NCBI RefSeq assembly: GCF_049847105.1
Contig: NZ_JBNCNS010000002.1
Coordinates: 682,001-746,000 of the forward strand
Direction of reading: 5' to 3'
From: Gordonia sp049847105
Lineage (GTDB): Bacteria; Actinomycetota; Actinomycetes; Mycobacteriales; Mycobacteriaceae
DNA length: 64,000 nt
This document shows positions 17,808 through 27,570 of the stretch, piece after piece; positions within the stretch are counted from its first letter, which is position 1, and each line of letters begins with the position of its first letter. Both the position numbers and the translations under genes were made by a program. The notes under the pieces are model-generated. The model saw only the letters and a program-made list of their open reading frames with translations, was not told the DNA's origin and ran no database searches.

Positions 17808-18812
17808 GTGCGTGCGGTGGTGATGGGTGCCGGGTCGTGGGGGACGGCGACGGCGAAGGTGCTGGTCGATGCGGGTACGGACACGACCATCTGGGCTCGG
17901 CGCCCGGAACTGGCCGATCGGATCAACACCGATCACACGAATGCCGACTACCTCCCGGGCATCACGTTGCCCGACCAGCTGTTCGCGACGAGTTCGATCC
18001 CCGACGCCCTGGCGGGAGCCGACGTGGTGGTGTGCGCGGTGCCGTCCCAGTCGCTGCGCGCGAACCTGACGGAATGGCTGCCGCAGGTGACCCCGGAGAC
18101 CACCTACGTCTCGCTCGCAAAGGGGGTCGAGACGAGCACCCTGCTACGGATGAGCGAGGTGATCGCCGAGGTCTCGGGTGTTCCGGCGGGGCAGGTGGCG
18201 GTGTTGTCGGGGCCCAATCTGGCCCGCGAGGTGGCCGAGGGCCAGCCCGCGGCCACGGTGATCGCGTGCACCGACGAACAGCGTGCACGGGATCTGCAAC
18301 ATTCCTTCAACACCGGGTACTTCCGGCCCTACACGAACACCGATGTGGTCGGCTGCGAGATCGGCGGGGCGGTGAAGAACGTCATCGCGCTGGCCTGCGG
18401 GATGGCGAGTGGAGTGGGATTCGGACAGAACACCCTGGCGACGATCATCACCCGCGGCCTCGCGGAGACCATCCGTCTGGGGGTCGCCGTGGGTGCACAG
18501 ATCGAGACGCTTGCCGGCCTGGCCGGGATCGGCGATCTGGTCGCCACGTGTTCATCCCCGTTGTCGCGCAACCGGACCTTCGGCGCCCGGCTCGGTGAGG
18601 GTCTGTCACTCGCCGAAGCGCAGGAGGCCACCCACGGCCAGGTGGCCGAGGGCGTCAAGTCGTGTACGTCGGTGCGCGCCCTCGCCGACAAGTTCGACGT
18701 CGAGATGCCGCTGACCGATGCCGTCCATCAGGTCTGTCACGGTGGGCTGTCGGTTGCCGACGCGATCAGCTCGCTGCTCGGCCGCAGCACCAAACCGGAG
18801 ATCTACGACTGA
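17808..18812 (+). CDS. gpsA: Glycerol-3-phosphate dehydrogenase [NAD(P)+]
   Basis: 334 residues; reduces dihydroxyacetone phosphate to sn-glycerol-3-phosphate for phospholipid synthesis. Rossmann motif VMGAGSWGTA at the N-terminus, VSLAKGVE, the active-site region IGGAVKNVIALACG (catalytic Lys) and a C-terminal SRNRTFG. Start GTG 17808 has AAAGGAG 5 nt upstream. In M. tuberculosis a D-alanine--D-alanine ligase gene follows; here none does. Confidence 0.96.
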   Translation: MRAVVMGAGSWGTATAKVLVDAGTDTTIWARRPELADRINTDHTNADYLPGITLPDQLFATSSIPDALAGADVVVCAVPSQSLRANLTEWLPQVTPETTYVSLAKGVETSTLLRMSEVIAEVSGVPAGQVAVLSGPNLAREVAEGQPAATVIACTDEQRARDLQHSFNTGYFRPYTNTDVVGCEIGGAVKNVIALACGMASGVGFGQNTLATIITRGLAETIRLGVAVGAQIETLAGLAGIGDLVATCSSPLSRNRTFGARLGEGLSLAEAQEATHGQVAEGVKSCTSVRALADKFDVEMPLTDAVHQVCHGGLSVADAISSLLGRSTKPEIYD

Positions 18813-18841
18813 GTTTCGATCGGGTTCGATCTGGTTCCGGC

Positions 18842-19444
18842 TCAGCCGAAGTCGAGCGGGCCACGCGGCAGGGTTTGTTCGATCACTGCGGAGACATCCG
18901 TGATCGGACCGTTCCCGGCATTGGCCGGAATCCACATCGCCACGTAGGGACGATGATCGACGCAGACGTAGGCCTGACCCGAGCCCTCGACGGTGTCGGT
19001 GATGAACCACTGCACCGGATTGATCACCTGCAGGTTGCTCGTCGGGGACAGCTCGGACGGGCGGGATATACCGCACCGCAAGGTCACCGCATCCCCGTCA
19101 CCGTCGGCACGCCATTTCACGGTGGTGCCGTCGACCTGTTTGTCGCCGAACCCGTCGAACGTCTGCGGTAGCGCCGCGATCAGCTTCCCGCAGTCGGCCG
19201 AGGACGATTCCCCGGTCGCATAGGACTCGATGGGCGTGGTGTCGTCGGGGCGCAGCGCGGCGAACGTGATGAAACCGATGAGGACCATGACGGGGATGGC
19301 GACCAGCGTCGCGATCAACGCCGGACTCAGACGAGGACCGGTGCCGTGACGAGTGTCGACATCGTCGGCCCCTGTGTCCTCCCCCTCGTCGGGTGCACCG
19401 TCGGGTGCACCGTCGGGTTCGCTCTCCTCGGTCACGTCCAACAC
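18842..19444 (-). CDS. DUF3515 membrane-anchored protein
   Basis: 200 residues: an acidic cytoplasmic N-terminus of about 38 residues (with a GAPD repeat encoded by two 12-bp tandem units), one transmembrane helix (about 42-65, ALIATLVAIPVMVLIGFITF), and an exported domain with two Cys (ADCGKL, LRCGIS) and a third in YVCVDHRP. It matches the actinobacterial DUF3515 family of unknown function. Convergent with gpsA. Confidence 0.8.
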   Translation of the reverse strand: MLDVTEESEPDGAPDGAPDEGEDTGADDVDTRHGTGPRLSPALIATLVAIPVMVLIGFITFAALRPDDTTPIESYATGESSSADCGKLIAALPQTFDGFGDKQVDGTTVKWRADGDGDAVTLRCGISRPSELSPTSNLQVINPVQWFITDTVEGSGQAYVCVDHRPYVAMWIPANAGNGPITDVSAVIEQTLPRGPLDFG

Positions 19445-19501
19445 CCTAGTGCGCGGTCGTGTCGGTCCCGTTCGCAGGCGCCGGCGTTCGGCAACCCGGG
19501 C

Positions 19502-19741
19502 TCAGCGCGGGCTCTGGACGACCGGGCAGGTCAGGGTGCGGGTGATGCCGTCGACCTTCTGGATCTGCGGGACGACGTCGTCGGTGAGGTGCGTGGCGTC
19601 GGCCGCGTCGACTCGGACGATGACGTCGTACGGTCCGCTGACCTCCTCGGACGAGGCGACACCGGAGATCTCCGCAATCGTCGCCGCGGCAAGCGCGGCT
19701 CGTCCGACCTCGGTCTGGATCAGTATGTATGCCTGAACCAC
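19502..19741 (-). CDS. Stand-alone Lrp/AsnC ligand-binding (RAM) domain protein
   Basis: 79 residues (VQAYILIQTEVGRAALAA ... ITRTLTCPVV), a complete alpha/beta RAM dimerisation and amino-acid-binding domain with no helix-turn-helix. Such proteins may sense amino acids or modulate full-length Lrp relatives. I prefer GTG 19741, which has AGAGG 6 nt upstream; the in-frame ATG at 19747 directly abuts that Shine-Dalgarno. Divergent from thiL. Confidence 0.82.
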   Translation of the reverse strand: MVQAYILIQTEVGRAALAAATIAEISGVASSEEVSGPYDVIVRVDAADATHLTDDVVPQIQKVDGITRTLTCPVVQSPR

Positions 19742-19920
19742 GCCCATCCTCTCGTCGACGCGACCCGGCCGGGGTCGCGCTGTTCGACCCGAGCCGGCCC
19801 CCGACGTCGTGAGTCGCGAACGACCGCACGGCGCAGTGACGTACCGGCGAGCCAATACACTGTCGCCATATTGTCGCTGACAACCCCGTCCAAGCGCGAC
19901 TCAGAGACCGAGGAGATGTC

Positions 19921-20946
19921 GTGACCGTCGGAAGTGCCGAGGACCCGGTGGATAGGTCCCGCACCGTCGGTGAGGTCGGGGAACGGCGTTTGATCACCGA
20001 ACTCACCCGCGCAGCTCTCGCCGACGACCCGGTCCGCCCGCGGGCCGGCCAGGACATCGTCATCGGCTCCGGCGACGACGCCGCCGTGATCGACACCGCC
20101 GGTCCCACAGTGATCAGCACCGACACCGCAGTCCAGGGACGACATTTCCGGTTCGACTGGTCGGATGCGCGCACGATCGGCGCTCGAGCGGTGATCCAGA
20201 GCGCCGCCGACATCGCCGCCATGGGCGGCCGCACCACCGGGATCGTCGTGTCCATCGGCTGTCCTCCCGACACCACGGTCGGGACCGTTCTCGATCTCAA
20301 CGCGGGGATCGTCGAGACCGCTCACCGCATCGGGGGACGAGTACTCGGGGGCGACCTGGTGGCGGCCGATCAGGTGGTACTCGGCGTCACCGCGGTGGGC
20401 GCCCTCGACGGCGCCGTACCGATCGTCGTCGGTGGAGCCCGAGCCGGCGATGTGCTCGCGGTGACCGGCCATGCGCTGGGTGCCAGTGCCGCCGGCCTGG
20501 CCCTGCTGATCGACGCCGACACCCGTGGCTACGCCGGTCATCTCGACGAGTTCCCGACGCTGCTGGCCGCGCACCGGCTGCCGTCGCCCGATCTGACGCA
20601 GGGGCCGGCGGCCGCCCGGGCCGGGGCACATGCGATGACCGACATCTCCGACGGCCTGATCGAGGAACTGATCACCATGGCGACTGCGGCCGGGGTCGCG
20701 CTGGCCGTACAGACCGACCGGATCCCCACGGACGCAGCGGTGCACGGTGCGGCGACCGTGCTCGGCGTGGACCCGCAGGAGTGGAAACTGACGGGCGGCG
20801 AGGACCACGAACTGCTGGCCGCCTTCCCCCCGGGCGAGCTGCCGCCCGGCTGGACCCGGATCGGCGACGTCGGCGAGGGAAGCGGGGTGCGGGTGGATGA
20901 TCGCGTGGTGAGCGGACTGCACGGGTGGCAGTCGTTCGGGGATTGA
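19921..20946 (+). CDS. thiL: Thiamine-monophosphate kinase
   Basis: 341 residues; phosphorylates thiamine monophosphate to the active diphosphate. AIR-synthase-like fold with GDDAAVID near residue 56, a Mg-site STDTAVQGRHF, GGDLVAADQ, and C-terminal DISDGLIEELI and GGEDHELLA. GTG start preceded by GAGGAG. Probably the first gene of a thiL-gamma-CA-ung run on this strand. Confidence 0.95.
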   Translation: MTVGSAEDPVDRSRTVGEVGERRLITELTRAALADDPVRPRAGQDIVIGSGDDAAVIDTAGPTVISTDTAVQGRHFRFDWSDARTIGARAVIQSAADIAAMGGRTTGIVVSIGCPPDTTVGTVLDLNAGIVETAHRIGGRVLGGDLVAADQVVLGVTAVGALDGAVPIVVGGARAGDVLAVTGHALGASAAGLALLIDADTRGYAGHLDEFPTLLAAHRLPSPDLTQGPAAARAGAHAMTDISDGLIEELITMATAAGVALAVQTDRIPTDAAVHGAATVLGVDPQEWKLTGGEDHELLAAFPPGELPPGWTRIGDVGEGSGVRVDDRVVSGLHGWQSFGD

Positions 20947-20994
20947 CGGACGCCTGACGACGCCCCGGCCGGGTCGGATGTTTAGATTCGATGC

Positions 20995-21516
20995 ATGGCT
21001 ATCTACGCTCTCGGCGACCGCGAACCCATCATCGGTGATGACGTCTACATCCATCCGGATGCCACGGTGATAGGCGACGTGACGCTCGCCGACGGCGTCT
21101 CGGTCTGGCCCGGCGCCGTCCTGCGTGGCGATTCGGGGACCATCACGATCGGTCGCCGGACCAACATCCAGGACGGCACCATCATTCACTGCACCCCGAT
21201 CGACGCGACGGTGATCGGCGACGAATGCGTGGTCGGTCACAACGCGCACATCGAGGGTGCGACGATCGGCGACCACTGCCTGATCGCGTCGGGTTCGGTC
21301 GTCCTGAACGGTTCGACGATCGGGTCGGGTGCCGTCGTCGGGGCGGGCGCGGTGGTGCCGTTCAAGTTCGCGGTCCCGGAGAGGTCGATGGCGCTCGGGG
21401 TGCCCGCGAAGATCCGTGCGGGATACGAGGTCCCGGAGGGGCACGTGGACCTCAACGTGGAGATGTACTTCCAGAACGGCAAGTACTTCCGTGACGCGTT
21501 GCGGAGGATCGGGTGA
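20995..21516 (+). CDS. Gamma-carbonic anhydrase family protein
   Basis: 173-residue left-handed beta-helix protein with hexapeptide repeats (for example IGDECVVGHNAHIEGATIG). Candidate metal-binding His residues occur in IIHC, VGHNAHIEG and GDHCLIASG, as in gamma-CA and YrdA-type enzymes. Carbonic anhydrase activity varies in this family, so activity is uncertain. TAGATT at 20983-20988 lies 6 nt before the ATG, which suggests a leaderless mRNA. Overlaps ung by 4 nt. Confidence 0.9.
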   Translation: MAIYALGDREPIIGDDVYIHPDATVIGDVTLADGVSVWPGAVLRGDSGTITIGRRTNIQDGTIIHCTPIDATVIGDECVVGHNAHIEGATIGDHCLIASGSVVLNGSTIGSGAVVGAGAVVPFKFAVPERSMALGVPAKIRAGYEVPEGHVDLNVEMYFQNGKYFRDALRRIG

Positions 21517-22217
21517 CCGCCGGCGGGGCAGGGTCCTCGTCGAAACCGTTGTCGGAGTTGATCGATCCCGGTTGGGCGGCGGCCCTGGCGCCGGTGGAGC
21601 CGGTCATCTCGGCGATGGGACAGTTCCTGCGCGAAGAGAACGCTGCCGGCCGCGGCTATCTCCCCGCGGGCGCAAATGTGTTGCGAGCCTTCACTCAGCC
21701 GTTCGACGACGTCCGGGTGCTGATAGTGGGCCAGGACCCGTACCCGACTCCCGGCCACGCCGTCGGGCTGAGCTTCTCGGTGGCTCAGGACGTCTCACCT
21801 GTCCCACGGTCCCTGGCGAACATCTACCGCGAGTACAACGAGGACCTCGGTTACCCGATGCCGGCCAACGGCGATCTCACGCCGTGGGCCAAATCGGGTG
21901 TGCTGCTGCTGAACCGAGTGCTCACCGTGTCGCCCGGCGAGCCTGCGTCGCACCGGGGCAAGGGGTGGGAGCAGGTGACCGAGTGCGCCATCAAGGCGCT
22001 CGTCGCGCGGGACGCCGAGCCGCTGGTCGCCATCCTGTGGGGCCGGGACGCGGGCAGCCTCAAACAATGGCTACCCGACGTCCCGGTGATCGAGTCCGCG
22101 CACCCGTCCCCGTTGTCGGCGAGTCGAGGGTTCTTCGGTTCCCGGCCGTTCAGCCGGGCCAACGAGGCACTCGAGGAACTCGGCGCCGATCCGGTCGACT
22201 GGCGGTTGCCCGCCTGA
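21513..22217 (+). CDS. ung: Uracil-DNA glycosylase
   Basis: 234 residues, family 1 UDG; excises uracil from DNA. The water-activating motif GQDPYPTPGHAVGLSFSV is near residue 71 and the Leu-intercalation loop HPSPLSASRGFFGSRPFS near residue 190. GTG start overlaps the preceding stop (GTGA). Complete. Confidence 0.97.
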   Translation: MTAGGAGSSSKPLSELIDPGWAAALAPVEPVISAMGQFLREENAAGRGYLPAGANVLRAFTQPFDDVRVLIVGQDPYPTPGHAVGLSFSVAQDVSPVPRSLANIYREYNEDLGYPMPANGDLTPWAKSGVLLLNRVLTVSPGEPASHRGKGWEQVTECAIKALVARDAEPLVAILWGRDAGSLKQWLPDVPVIESAHPSPLSASRGFFGSRPFSRANEALEELGADPVDWRLPA

Positions 22218-22230
22218 GCAGCGGGACGGG

Positions 22231-23046
22231 TCAGGAGGTGCGCGCCGCTCCGAAGTCGGGGGAGCGTTTCCCGACGAAGGCGTCGACGCCCTCGATGCCT
22301 TCGGGCGACCCCGACAGCCCGGAGATCGACTCGGCCTCGGCGTACAGCTGATCGCCCAGCGATCGCGTCGCCGACTGGGTGAGCAGGGCCCGTGCGGCCG
22401 CGTTCGCCTGCCAGGGGCCGGCCGCGATCTTCTCCGCGGCCGCGCGGGCCGCGGATTCGACCTCGTCGTCGGCGACCACGTCGGACAGAAGTCCCCAGGA
22501 GAGCGCCTGGTCGGCGTCGATCACCTGGTCGGTCAGGATGATGTGCCGGGCGCGCGCCGGTCCGACGATCCGCGGCAGCGTCCAGGTGAGGCCGCCGTCT
22601 GGCGACAGGCCGATGCCACGGTAAGCGGGCCGCAGTCGGGTCGCCGAGCCGCCGATCGCGACGTCGGCATGCAGGGCGAGGCTCATGCCGGCTCCGGCGG
22701 CCCAGCCCTTGACGGCCGCGACGACCGGTCGGTTCGCGGCATAGAGGGCATTGACGAACGCATGGAAGTTGTCGGCGAGACCGCGCAGATACGTCGGGCG
22801 ATGCTCGGCGGAGGCGAATGCGCGGACGTTGCCACCCGCGCAGAAGTTCGCGCCCGTGCCGACGAGGAGGATCGCGCCGACCTCACGCTCGCCGCGCGCC
22901 ACCTCGTGCAGGGCGGGCGTGCCGAGGGCCAGGGCGTCGTCGGCGAGCGAAGTCCCCGCAGCCGGGGTGGAGACGGCGATGGTGAGGACGGATCCGTCTT
23001 GGTGGACGGGGGGAGCAGTAGGCGCGGAGGCAGGCTGTGCGGTCAT
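22231..23046 (-). CDS. Enoyl-CoA hydratase/isomerase (crotonase) family protein
   Basis: 271 residues. Crotonase oxyanion-hole segments GTGANFCAGGNVRAF and AAVKGWAAGAGMSLAL are visible, then the active-site region YRGIGLSPDGGLTWTLPR. It has Asp where the hydratase Glu would be in the GLSPDGG loop, a pattern of isomerases such as PaaG-like proteins, so hydratase activity is not certain. Separated from upstream rpmB by a terminator. Confidence 0.88.
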   Translation of the reverse strand: MTAQPASAPTAPPVHQDGSVLTIAVSTPAAGTSLADDALALGTPALHEVARGEREVGAILLVGTGANFCAGGNVRAFASAEHRPTYLRGLADNFHAFVNALYAANRPVVAAVKGWAAGAGMSLALHADVAIGGSATRLRPAYRGIGLSPDGGLTWTLPRIVGPARARHIILTDQVIDADQALSWGLLSDVVADDEVESAARAAAEKIAAGPWQANAAARALLTQSATRSLGDQLYAEAESISGLSGSPEGIEGVDAFVGKRSPDFGAARTS

Positions 23047-23076
23047 GGATCGAGACTCTATCTCCGAACGCAGAAG

Positions 23077-23119
23077 ACCCGACTCCCAGGGCGAGCGAAT
23101 GCTCGCTCGGGAGTCGGGT
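23077..23119 (-). terminator. Terminator downstream of rpmB
   Basis: 11-bp perfect inverted repeat ACCCGACTCCC (23077-23087)/GGGAGTCGGGT (23109-23119) with an inner GCGAGC/GCTCGC stem. It lies between the rpmB stop and the crotonase gene. Confidence 0.75.
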
Positions 23120-23166
23120 TCAGCGTGAAGATCGGATCGATCGATGTGGGCGTCGCCGCCCGACGA

Positions 23167-23358
23167 TCAGACGCGTGCGGTCTTGCCCGCCTTCAGGCAG
23201 GAGGTGCACACGTTCTTACGCTTGCGGTTCCCCGGCGCGACCTCGACGCGCACCGACTGAATGTTCGGGTTCCACCGGCGGTTCGTGCGCCGGTGCGAGT
23301 GCGAAACCGACTTGCCGAAGCCCGGTCCCTTGCCGCAGATATCGCAGACGGCAGCCAT
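23167..23358 (-). CDS. rpmB: 50S ribosomal protein L28
   Basis: 63 residues. N-terminal MAAVCDICGKGPGFG and C-terminal VCTSCLKAGKTARV give two CxxC pairs, so this is the zinc-binding (C+) form of bL28; many actinobacteria also carry a zinc-free copy elsewhere. GGGAG precedes the ATG. Divergent from the DAK2 gene across 260 bp in which I see no other gene. Confidence 0.96.
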   Translation of the reverse strand: MAAVCDICGKGPGFGKSVSHSHRRTNRRWNPNIQSVRVEVAPGNRKRKNVCTSCLKAGKTARV

Positions 23359-23618
23359 CGTCGAACTCCCTTGTGTTGATGAAAGTGGTCGTGTTCTGCC
23401 CGCTCGTCCCACGGTCGGCGACTCGGCGTCGACCGGTACTGCAGCAAGGCAACCCTGCAAGAATAGCCGCACCGGCCCGGCGCGGACAAATCCACTCTGT
23501 CCAGACCGGTGTGGGCACCCTCCCACGCCTGGTCACCCTACGCCGCTGTCGGCCCGCGCGAGTAACCTCGAACACATCCAACGGGCGGCCTTCGCCACGG
23601 CCAACGGTAAGGGGTTTC

Positions 23619-25289
23619 ATGGAGTCGGCGTTCGACGGTGTCAGCACCCGGACGATGAATCCGCAGCTCTTGCGGGACTGGGCGCACGCGGCGGTCGACG
23701 GCCTGGAGGCGCTGCGTGGCGAGATCAACGACCTGAACGTCTTCCCGATCCCCGACTCGGACACCGGCAGCAACATGCTCTTCACCATGCGGGCCGCGGC
23801 CGATGCGGCCGATCTGGTGCCGGAGGACACGACGATCGGGGCGGTGGCCCACGCGATGGCCGACGGCGCGGTGGCCCAGGCGCGGGGCAACTCCGGCATC
23901 ATCCTCTCCCAGATCCTGGTCGGGCTCTCCGACGCCGCCGAGCTGTCGCCGGACGGATCGCACATGACGTTCAACCACCTGTGGGCGGCCGGCCTCCGCT
24001 TGGGTTCGCTCGCCGCGGTGCGGGCGGTCAGCGAGCCCCGGGAGGGTACGGTCCTGACCGTGATCCGGGTGGGCGCCGAGACTGCGGCCGCGCATGTTTC
24101 GGAGTCGGCAGGTGACCTGGCCCGGGCGGTGGCCGACGACTGTGCCGACGCGTTGGAGCGAACACCGGAGCAATTGCCGGAGTTGGCGAGCGCGGGAGTG
24201 GTCGACGCCGGCGGTCGCGGATTCCTGGCGCTCGCCGACGCGATGGTCGCGGTCCTCACCGGTGTGGCCCAGCGCCGCCGCCGTTACCGCGGCATCCTCA
24301 CCGGCGGGGGCGAGCCGGGCCATCAGGGCAACGATGCGTGTTCCGGTGGCAGCGACATGGATTTCGAGGTGATGTATTTCCTCGACGGTGCTGCCGGTGA
24401 TCAGATCGGCTCGTTGCGCGAGACCCTGAACGATCTCGGCGATGCCGTGGTGATCGTCGGGGACAGCTCCGCCGGCGACGGCGAGCGCTTCTCGGTCCAC
24501 GTCCACACCTGTGACCCCGGCAAGGCTGTCGAGGCAGGCGTCACGCGGGGTGCCGTGTCGGATATTCGGATCAGCTGTTTCGCGCTCGACGCGATCAGAG
24601 CCCGGACCGACACCGCCGAGCCGCCGCCCCGGCACAAGCGGGCGGTGGTCGCCGTGGTCACCGGCGAGGGGTCCGCCGAGCTGTTCGGCGAGGCCGGCGC
24701 CGCCGTGCTGCGCGCCGACGACGGGCTCACCCCGGAGGCGTTGGTCGAGGCGATCCGGGCGACCGACAGCGCACATGTGGTGGTGATGGCCAACGGGAAA
24801 CTCGCGTCGCAGGATCTGGTCACGGTGACCGCGGCGACGCGATCGACTCAGCGGACGGTCGTTCATCTCCCGACATCGTCCATGGTGCAATGCCTTTCGG
24901 CATTGGCGGTGCACGACGACGCCGAATCGCCGGACGCGGACACCTATGCGATGGCGGAGGCGGCGGCCGCGACGCGCTGGGGTTCGCTGGTCCGTGCCCG
25001 AGCCAAGATGATGACGCTCGCGGGTACCTGCGAGGTCGGTGATGTGTTGGGGCTGATCGGCTCCGATGTCCTGGTCATCGCACCCGACCAGACTGGGGCC
25101 GCCACCGCGTTGATCGACCTGATGCTGACCACCGGTGGCGAGATGGTCACGGTGATGGCCGGGGCCGACGTCGACGACGCGGCCCTCGATGCGATCGGTG
25201 TCCAGATGCGGCGGAGCTACCCAGGTGTGGAACTCGCGGTCTACCAGACGGGACAGTCGGACCAGTTGATCCAGGTGGGGGTCGAATAG
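23619..25289 (+). CDS. DAK2-domain (FakA-like) kinase
   Basis: About 556 residues. The N-terminal DAK2/DhaL nucleotide-binding domain shows NDLNVFPIPDSDTGSNM (Mg-binding Asp residues) and QARGNSGIILSQ. A middle segment (SGGSDMDFEVMYFLDG onward) and C-terminal FakA domain follow. This architecture is that of FakA, the ATP-binding subunit of fatty-acid kinase, which works with DegV-type FakB proteins; a DegV gene lies at 35494. recG overlaps its stop by 1 nt, as in many Gram-positives. Confidence 0.87.
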   Translation: MESAFDGVSTRTMNPQLLRDWAHAAVDGLEALRGEINDLNVFPIPDSDTGSNMLFTMRAAADAADLVPEDTTIGAVAHAMADGAVAQARGNSGIILSQILVGLSDAAELSPDGSHMTFNHLWAAGLRLGSLAAVRAVSEPREGTVLTVIRVGAETAAAHVSESAGDLARAVADDCADALERTPEQLPELASAGVVDAGGRGFLALADAMVAVLTGVAQRRRRYRGILTGGGEPGHQGNDACSGGSDMDFEVMYFLDGAAGDQIGSLRETLNDLGDAVVIVGDSSAGDGERFSVHVHTCDPGKAVEAGVTRGAVSDIRISCFALDAIRARTDTAEPPPRHKRAVVAVVTGEGSAELFGEAGAAVLRADDGLTPEALVEAIRATDSAHVVVMANGKLASQDLVTVTAATRSTQRTVVHLPTSSMVQCLSALAVHDDAESPDADTYAMAEAAAATRWGSLVRARAKMMTLAGTCEVGDVLGLIGSDVLVIAPDQTGAATALIDLMLTTGGEMVTVMAGADVDDAALDAIGVQMRRSYPGVELAVYQTGQSDQLIQVGVE

Positions 25290-27535
25290 TGGTTGCGATG
25301 TCCGACGCGCTCGACGTGGCGCTCGACCCGAAGACCGCCACCAAGCTCGCATCCCTGTCGGTGTCGACCGTGGGGGAGTTGCTGCGGTACGCACCGCGCC
25401 GATATGTCCGCCACGGCCAGCTGTCCAACGACGAACTGCCCGAGAACGACGAGTGGGTGACCATCGTCGGCCGGATCACCGGCTCGCGGATGATCCAGAT
25501 GCGCAAGCGTCATGGTCAGTTCCTCAAAGTCGCGGTCACCGACGGCAGCCACGCCTACGAGGCGAACTTCTTCAACGCCAAGTTCATTCAGCACCAGCTC
25601 AAATCCGGCGCACGGGTGATGATGGCCGGCAAGGTGAAGACCTTCCAGGGCAAGGTCCAACTGTCGCATCCGGAATGGGCCGTCCTCCCCGACGGCGATC
25701 CCGAGGTCGACCGCGTGGTGGGCTCCGCCATGCTCTCGGAGATGTACGCCGTCGAGGCCGAGATCACCGGTGGCGACGTGGACCCGGCCGCGTTCGACCG
25801 CCCCATTGTGCCGATCTACCCGGCGACCAAGGATATCCAGACCTGGGACATCTGGGGTGCGATCCGCCGGATCCTGGCGGCGATGGAGAGCAGTGCGAAC
25901 ACCGACGATGCGCTCGGCCCGGACCAACGCTCCGACCGCGGTCTGATCGGCACCGGCGACGCCTTGCGCCGGATTCATCTGCCCGACACCGAGGACGACA
26001 TCGACGCGGCGCGTGCCCGTCTGAAGTTCGACGAGGCGCTGGCCATCCAGACCGTACTCGCGCAACGGCGGGTCGCCGGGCGGGGCGAGAGCGCTCCGCC
26101 CTCTCCGCATGTGCCCGGCGGACTCGAGGACCGGCTGCTCGAACGCTTGCCGTTCACGCTGACCGACGGACAGCGCACGGTTGTCGCCGAGATCGCCGAG
26201 GAACTCGGACGAGAAGCACCGATGAGCCGGCTGCTGCAGGGCGAGGTCGGGTCCGGAAAGACGCTCGTCTCACTGCTGGCCATGCTGCGGGTCGTCGACA
26301 ACGGCCATCAGTGCGCGATCCTGGCGCCCACCGAGGTCCTTGCGGCCCAGCACCATCGCACCATCCGGACGATGCTCGGCGACCTCGCCGAGGCGGGTGA
26401 GCTGACCGCCGCCGAGGGGGCCACCACGATCGCCTTGCTGACCGGTTCGATGAAGACCGCCGGCAAGCGGCAGACGCTCCTCGACGTGGTGACGGGTACC
26501 GCGGGCATCGTGATCGGAACCCATGCGCTACTGGAGGAGAACGTCACCTTCTTCGATCTGGGGATGGTGGTGGTCGACGAACAGCACCGGTTCGGCGTCG
26601 AACAGCGCGATGTATTGCGTGCCAAGGGAAAAGACGGGCTGATGCCGCATTTCCTGGTGATGACCGCCACCCCGATCCCGCGGACCGTGGCGATGACGGT
26701 CTTCGGCGACCTGGAGACCTCGACGCTGACCGAGCTGCCCCGGGGACGGCAACCGATCAGCACGTCGGTGGTCCCGATGGGCAACGAGGCCTGGGTCGAC
26801 CGCGCGTGGGCTCGAGCCGCCGAGGAGATCACCGAGGGCCGGCAGGTCTACGTGGTCTGCTCCCGCATCGGCGACGATGTCGATGACAAGAAGTCACGGC
26901 GTGACGACGACGGGCAGGCGCCGAAGAGCACGTCGGTGGTCGATCAATATGCGGAGCTGCTGGCCGGCCCGCTCGGGGCCCATCGGATCGAGATGCTCCA
27001 CGGGCGTCTGCCCGCGGACGAGAAGAACGCGGTGATGGACGCGTTCGGTCGCGGCGAGGTCGACGTGGTGGTGTCGACAACCGTCATCGAGGTCGGCGTC
27101 GACGTGCCGAACGCCACGATGATGGTCATCGTGGACGCCGAGCGGTTCGGGGTCAGTCAGTTGCACCAGCTGCGCGGCCGCGTCGGTCGTGGTGGCCACG
27201 CCGGCCTGTGTCTCTTGATGACGTCGGCCCCGCAGGTGTCGCAGGCGATGCAGCGGCTGCGCGCGGTCGAGGGGTCGACCGACGGATTCGAGCTCGCGCG
27301 AGTCGATCTCGAACAGCGACGCGAGGGTGACGTCCTCGGATCGCTACAGTCGGGCGGCACCTCGTCGCTGCGCTTCCTGTCGCTGTTGGGTGACAGTGAC
27401 GTCATCGCCGACGCACGCGATCTCGCCGAGGAGATCGTGGGAGCGGATCTGCCGTTGGCCGATCACCGTCCGCTGGCCGATCTCGTCGACGCGATCCTCG
27501 TGCCGAACAAGGTCAAATACCTCGACAAGTCATAG
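25289..27535 (+). CDS. recG: ATP-dependent DNA helicase RecG
   Basis: 748 residues; remodels stalled replication forks and branched DNA. N-terminal wedge/OB domain (VTIVGRITGSRMIQ), helicase motif I GEVGSGKT near residue 324, motif II VVVDEQHRFG (the DEQH form seen in actinobacterial RecG), motif III TATPIPRT and motif VI QLRGRVGRGG. GTG start at 25289 or ATG at 25298. Convergent with the VOC gene. Confidence 0.96.
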   Translation: MVAMSDALDVALDPKTATKLASLSVSTVGELLRYAPRRYVRHGQLSNDELPENDEWVTIVGRITGSRMIQMRKRHGQFLKVAVTDGSHAYEANFFNAKFIQHQLKSGARVMMAGKVKTFQGKVQLSHPEWAVLPDGDPEVDRVVGSAMLSEMYAVEAEITGGDVDPAAFDRPIVPIYPATKDIQTWDIWGAIRRILAAMESSANTDDALGPDQRSDRGLIGTGDALRRIHLPDTEDDIDAARARLKFDEALAIQTVLAQRRVAGRGESAPPSPHVPGGLEDRLLERLPFTLTDGQRTVVAEIAEELGREAPMSRLLQGEVGSGKTLVSLLAMLRVVDNGHQCAILAPTEVLAAQHHRTIRTMLGDLAEAGELTAAEGATTIALLTGSMKTAGKRQTLLDVVTGTAGIVIGTHALLEENVTFFDLGMVVVDEQHRFGVEQRDVLRAKGKDGLMPHFLVMTATPIPRTVAMTVFGDLETSTLTELPRGRQPISTSVVPMGNEAWVDRAWARAAEEITEGRQVYVVCSRIGDDVDDKKSRRDDDGQAPKSTSVVDQYAELLAGPLGAHRIEMLHGRLPADEKNAVMDAFGRGEVDVVVSTTVIEVGVDVPNATMMVIVDAERFGVSQLHQLRGRVGRGGHAGLCLLMTSAPQVSQAMQRLRAVEGSTDGFELARVDLEQRREGDVLGSLQSGGTSSLRFLSLLGDSDVIADARDLAEEIVGADLPLADHRPLADLVDAILVPNKVKYLDKS

Positions 27536-27570
27536 CGTTTCGCGGCGCCCGGAGGCGTCCGGCCGCAGGA

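Noticed and set aside
17693..17929. Longer cofC start at 17929
   Set aside because: It would run antisense through the gpsA start and add 79 low-complexity residues not seen in the family.
23538..25394. 618-codon reverse ORF opposite the DAK2 gene
   Set aside because: Composition is His/Arg/Gly-rich with no domain, and the plus-strand gene has clear FakA motifs.
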